Assembly: GCA_948528155.1 (NCBI GenBank)
Contig: CAOSZT010000102.1
Span: 1-7,740, forward strand
Source of the DNA: an uncultured Clostridia bacterium
Lineage (GTDB): Bacteria > Bacillota > Clostridia > TANB77 > CAG-508
Length of the DNA stretch: 7,740 nt
Direction: 5' to 3'
Part shown: in pieces, positions 5,391 to 7,740 of the stretch
Layout: each line of letters starts with the position of its first letter
Position numbering within the stretch: position 1 is the stretch's first letter
Program-made: the position numbers and the translations under genes
Notes under the pieces: model-generated
Databases searched by the model: none
Seen by the model: the letters and a program-made list of their open reading frames with translations, nothing else
Told to the model about the DNA's origin: nothing

Positions 5391-6251
5391 TTATCTTTCT
5401 AGTTCATCTTGCTTTTTTTCTACATTTATTCCATTTATTTCTTGAAATTTATCTACTTTAATTTGAGAATTATTAGTAGGTATATTATGACTTTTCTTCA
5501 TTCCTAATGCTACATCTAATTCTGCTATCATAACAGATGGATTAAGTAAAGAATCTTCACAATGCCCTTTACCTTGAAAACATTTTATTTTAGAACTAGG
5601 ATAATTTTTTCTAATATATTCTGCTGTTTTTTTTGCTAATAATTCGTTCATTTTCGTTCCATAATAATAGTAAACTTCTGTATTAGGAGTATCTATATCA
5701 CTTGGTAATTTATAACTTCCAATTTGCCTTATATAATTAGTAATTGTTGTATCAGACATATTATCCATCATTTCTAAAAAAACATCTAATTTATCTTCAG
5801 GAATAATAGAATTAACTGCTTGTGCAACAACTCTTTTATCTCTTGCTTGTGTTTTATGAGTAAGCATAAGATACTGTTTTGTCATCATTGAAGTCATTAG
5901 TCTATTGTAAGAAATTAAAGGAGAACTTTCTAAAATAACTTTATCAATATCTAATTTTTTATTTTGCCAAATTTGAGATGTTAGAACACCACCCATAGAC
6001 ATACCATAAATTGCAAACACATTACTTCCATAATAAGAAATAATATAATCTTCTATATCTTTTGCACTTTTTTCAAAAGAAACAAAATCTTCCTTTTTAT
6101 TTGGATTATGTCCTTGTAATACAGGAACTATAATATGATAGTCATTTTTATAATGTTCAATGTATTTCTCCCATATTTGATATGGTGTTTCAAATCCATG
6201 TATTAAAATTATTTTATCTTTTTCTTTGTTTCCAAATTCTAATATTTCCAA
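5391..6251 (-). CDS. Alpha/beta hydrolase (serine hydrolase)
   Basis: From a TTG start at 6251 this gives 286 residues. An alternative TTG six codons upstream (6269) gives 292 but lacks a ribosome binding site, while AAAGGGG sits 8 nt before 6251. The features are the oxyanion-hole motif LIHGFETP, the nucleophile elbow GMSMGG (S85 in this numbering) and a late histidine in GKGHCED (H230). The acid is less certain and probably lies near YYYGTKMNE. A lid region rich in Met separates the core strands. The protein lacks a signal peptide and is cytoplasmic, and its substrate is unknown. After the catalytic histidine and final helix there is a polar tail of about 35 residues without recognisable structure. 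The gene lies 27 nt downstream of the methyltransferase-like gene in unit 1, measured from the preferred start. Confidence 0.87.
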   Translation of the reverse strand: MEILEFGNKEKDKIILIHGFETPYQIWEKYIEHYKNDYHIIVPVLQGHNPNKKEDFVSFEKSAKDIEDYIISYYGSNVFAIYGMSMGGVLTSQIWQNKKLDIDKVILESSPLISYNRLMTSMMTKQYLMLTHKTQARDKRVVAQAVNSIIPEDKLDVFLEMMDNMSDTTITNYIRQIGSYKLPSDIDTPNTEVYYYYGTKMNELLAKKTAEYIRKNYPSSKIKCFQGKGHCEDSLLNPSVMIAELDVALGMKKSHNIPTNNSQIKVDKFQEINGINVEKKQDELER

Positions 6252-6278
6252 TAAATTTTCCCCTTTCAAAATATATAA

Positions 6279-6950
6279 CTACCATATAAATGGAATTACT
6301 TTATATTTGACTTTATTTTTGTATTCTGTATATCCTAGTAATTCTTTTTCTAGTATTTTTTCCTCATTCTTAATTCTTTTGCTAATTATAATTGGATATA
6401 CTAAAAAAATTATAAATGATTGAGCAGATCCTAATATTAAAGGCATTGTTAGGAATAGTAAAATAGTTGCTGCATACATTGGATGTCTTACAATTCCATA
6501 TAATCCTGTATCAATTACCTTTTGATTTTCTTGTACTTCAATAGTTCGAGATAAATAAGTATTTTCTCTTAATACTTCTGCATATAATATGTATGCCAAT
6601 ATAAACAGAATTGAAGAAACAATAACAACGATATTGGGAATTATTATCCAATTATATTTATAATTTAATCCTGCAATTATAAATCCTACTAGAAACATCA
6701 GTCCACTAAATACAACTACTTGTTTTTGTTCATTTTCATTTTCTTTTGCATTTAATCTTTTCTTTAATAGTTCTGGATTTTTGAGCATTAGAATAATTCC
6801 TGCAATAAACATTGGAACAAATAAAAGTCCCATAAATAGCCAACCATTCCAGTAATAAATAGTATTTGCAGGTATGAACAATAATGTTCCTGTTATCAGT
6901 ACACCTAAAGCAAATTTTATAATTGCTTGAAAAAACAATTTCATATTCAT
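6279..6950 (-). CDS. Isoprenylcysteine carboxyl methyltransferase (ICMT)-like membrane protein
   Basis: This is a 223-residue polytopic membrane protein with about five hydrophobic segments (roughly 8-28, 34-56, 78-96, 101-124 and 160-190). The C-terminal half has the hallmark of the ICMT/phospholipid methyltransferase superfamily: GLYGIVRHPMYAATILL (149-165), then RIKNEEKILEKELLGYTEYK (192-211), which build the S-adenosylmethionine site at the membrane. Bacteria generally lack CaaX prenylated proteins, so the acceptor is likely a small isoprenoid, lipid or fatty acid. The family name should not be taken as the reaction. The ATG follows GAGAGGA by about 9 nt, and a second in-frame ATG two codons later is also possible. 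The gap from the Zn-ribbon gene is 19 nt. Confidence 0.88.
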   Translation of the reverse strand: MNMKLFFQAIIKFALGVLITGTLLFIPANTIYYWNGWLFMGLLFVPMFIAGIILMLKNPELLKKRLNAKENENEQKQVVVFSGLMFLVGFIIAGLNYKYNWIIIPNIVVIVSSILFILAYILYAEVLRENTYLSRTIEVQENQKVIDTGLYGIVRHPMYAATILLFLTMPLILGSAQSFIIFLVYPIIISKRIKNEEKILEKELLGYTEYKNKVKYKVIPFIW

Positions 6951-6969
6951 AACTTTTATTCCTCTCTAT

Positions 6970-7173
6970 TTAATTCATTAAGAAATCAAATATATTCATT
7001 CCTGCTGATGTTTCTGTTTTATATAATTCTGTATAACCACATTTAGTACAGCTTATCGTAATAAATTTCTTGTTTTGAACATCAAATACTTTTGCAAAAT
7101 TTCCTCCTGTTGCTTGAATTTGGTCTTTTTCATATTCTTCATTTTTACATTTAGGGCATTTCCATTTCTCCAT
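6970..7173 (-). CDS. Short Zn-ribbon protein (Zn_ribbon_13 / PF09855-like)
   Basis: This 67-residue protein carries two knuckles, C6-x2-C9 and C42-x2-C45, that together form one zinc site. Between them is the characteristic stretch ATGGNFAKVFDVQNKKFITI (21-40), followed by GYTELYK. The family is described as predicted nucleic-acid-binding proteins, and no specific role is known. The ATG is only 2 nt after the TAA of the flavodoxin gene. Its AAAGGAAG site lies inside the last codons of that gene, so the two are likely translated in a coupled way. Confidence 0.88.
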   Translation of the reverse strand: MEKWKCPKCKNEEYEKDQIQATGGNFAKVFDVQNKKFITISCTKCGYTELYKTETSAGMNIFDFLMN

Positions 7174-7175
7174 AA

Positions 7176-7658
7176 TTACATAACTTCCTTTACTTTTTCT
7201 ATAAATTTATTAATATTTTCATCTAGTATTTTTATTTCTTTATTATCGTTCATGCTTTTATTAACCATTTTTACTATAAACTTATCAAATCCTTTTTGTT
7301 GTTCCAAGCTCATCTCTCCACCAAATGTATCATATATAATGGCATTATCAAGTAATTCTTTTGTAAAGTTTTGTTCATAATATTGTTTCCAATTTTCATT
7401 AAATCCACAGCAAATAAAATAACATACTTTTTTATTTTGTAAAGAATTAAAATTTTTAGATATAAATTTCTTTACTCTTTTATCTATCATTCCCATTCTG
7501 ATTGGCGAACCTATAATTATTAAATCATATTTATCAATACTTTCGTTTTGTATTGTTGCCAAATTAATTATAGTTGAATTTTTTAAATTCTGCCCTAATA
7601 TCCTTGCACATTTTTCTGTTGTTCCTGTTTTACTAGCATAAATAATTAAAGTTTTCAA
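7176..7658 (-). CDS. Flavodoxin-like FMN protein (flavodoxin / HemG-like family)
   Basis: This is a 160-residue protein with a flavodoxin fold. The first strand LIIYAS leads into the FMN phosphate-binding loop SKTGTTE (9-15). The second FMN loop is near IIIGSPIRMGMID (47-59), and a third loop is near FICCGFNENW (81-90). The sequence style, with SPIRMG and a basic helix, resembles menaquinone-dependent protoporphyrinogen-oxidase-like flavodoxins more than short electron-carrier flavodoxins. No haem-synthesis genes are nearby, so the partner is unknown. The start is TTG, with a strong AGGAGG 7 nt upstream and no better in-frame ATG nearby. It is the first gene of unit 1, about 60 nt from the predicted transcription start. 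Confidence 0.88.
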   Translation of the reverse strand: MKTLIIYASKTGTTEKCARILGQNLKNSTIINLATIQNESIDKYDLIIIGSPIRMGMIDKRVKKFISKNFNSLQNKKVCYFICCGFNENWKQYYEQNFTKELLDNAIIYDTFGGEMSLEQQKGFDKFIVKMVNKSMNDNKEIKILDENINKFIEKVKEVM

Positions 7659-7696
7659 AATTTTTCCTCCTACTCGACAATTTGTAATTGCACTAA

Positions 7697-7710
7697 ACTG
7701 CTGTCGCAGT
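7697..7710 (-). promoter_or_regulatory. Leader hairpin of unit 1
   Basis: A small perfect stem, ACTGC-GACA-GCAGT on the minus strand, lies just after the predicted start of unit 1. A second weaker inverted repeat, CAATT-ACA-AATTG (7690-7678), follows. No T-run follows either one, and no riboswitch consensus is recognised. It may stabilise the 5' end of the transcript or be a protein-binding site. Confidence 0.35.
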
Positions 7711-7723
7711 GGTCGTTTAAGTT

Positions 7724-7732
7724 AGTATAGCA
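7724..7732 (-). promoter_or_regulatory. Extended -10 promoter of unit 1
   Basis: The minus strand reads TGCTATACT (TG at 7732-7731, hexamer 7729-7724), followed by AAC. The -35 region would fall outside the window at about 7747 onward. The predicted start is near 7717, giving a leader of about 59 nt to the TTG start of the flavodoxin gene. Confidence 0.6.
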
Positions 7733-7740
7733 CTAAAAAT

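Noticed and set aside
519..7380. Plus-strand open frames (519-785, 2520-2855, 3446-3679, 5201-5461, 6226-6423, 7075-7380)
   Set aside because: All lie opposite well-supported minus-strand genes or their junctions, lack ribosome binding sites and recognisable domains, and have the Leu/Phe/Tyr-rich composition expected of the reverse strand of AT-rich genes.
180..7733. GTGCTATACTAAC at 180-192 and its inverse at 7721-7733 as terminal inverted repeats of a mobile element
   Set aside because: The 13-mer is an extended -10 promoter with its trailing bases, suitably placed for transcription in both cases. There is no transposase or integrase in the window and the similarity stops at the edges of the 13-mer.

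Overview
The window is very AT-rich and all eleven protein genes lie on the minus strand, packed head to tail. They use bacterial start codons (ATG, and TTG at least twice), AGGAGG-type ribosome binding sites and extended -10 promoters. The protein set (WYL regulator, GyrI-like proteins, SPL-family radical SAM protein, YoaP-type GNAT, short Zn-ribbon protein) points to a low-GC Gram-positive bacterium, most likely an uncultured gut-type Clostridia/Firmicutes member. The exact genus cannot be read from the sequence.

Transcription runs from high to low coordinates. Unit 1 (about 7733 to 4991) starts at an extended -10 promoter at the right edge. It encodes a flavodoxin-like protein, a Zn-ribbon protein, an isoprenylcysteine-methyltransferase-like membrane protein, an alpha/beta hydrolase and a small membrane-anchored protein with an Sm/SH3-like domain. 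It ends at a strong intrinsic terminator (4991-5026).

Unit 2 is a WYL-domain regulator gene (4043-4933). Its promoter carries a near-perfect 32-bp palindrome that touches the upstream terminator. A second copy of this palindrome (TGACA-N6-TGTCA core with matching AT flanks) overlaps the stop codon of the regulator gene. It sits in almost the same position relative to the promoter of unit 3. The simplest reading is that the regulator controls itself and the genes that follow.

Unit 3 (3983 to 343) has two different GyrI-like small-molecule-binding proteins, an SPL-family radical SAM protein, a GNAT acetyltransferase fused to a YoaP thioredoxin-like domain, and a membrane-anchored metallophosphoesterase. 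GyrI-like proteins include hydrolases of DNA-alkylating cyclopropanoid drugs, SPL-family enzymes include a DNA-lesion repair enzyme, and some WYL proteins respond to DNA damage. A toxin or genotoxin response is therefore a plausible but unproven job for units 2 and 3.

The left 342 bases hold no protein gene. They contain a plus-strand extended -10 promoter followed by about 150 nt rich in nested hairpins. A 40-nt block at its 3' end is repeated (37/40 identical) 248 bp upstream, where only the 3' part of another copy is inside the window. This looks like tandem copies of an unrecognised structured RNA converging on the end of unit 3.
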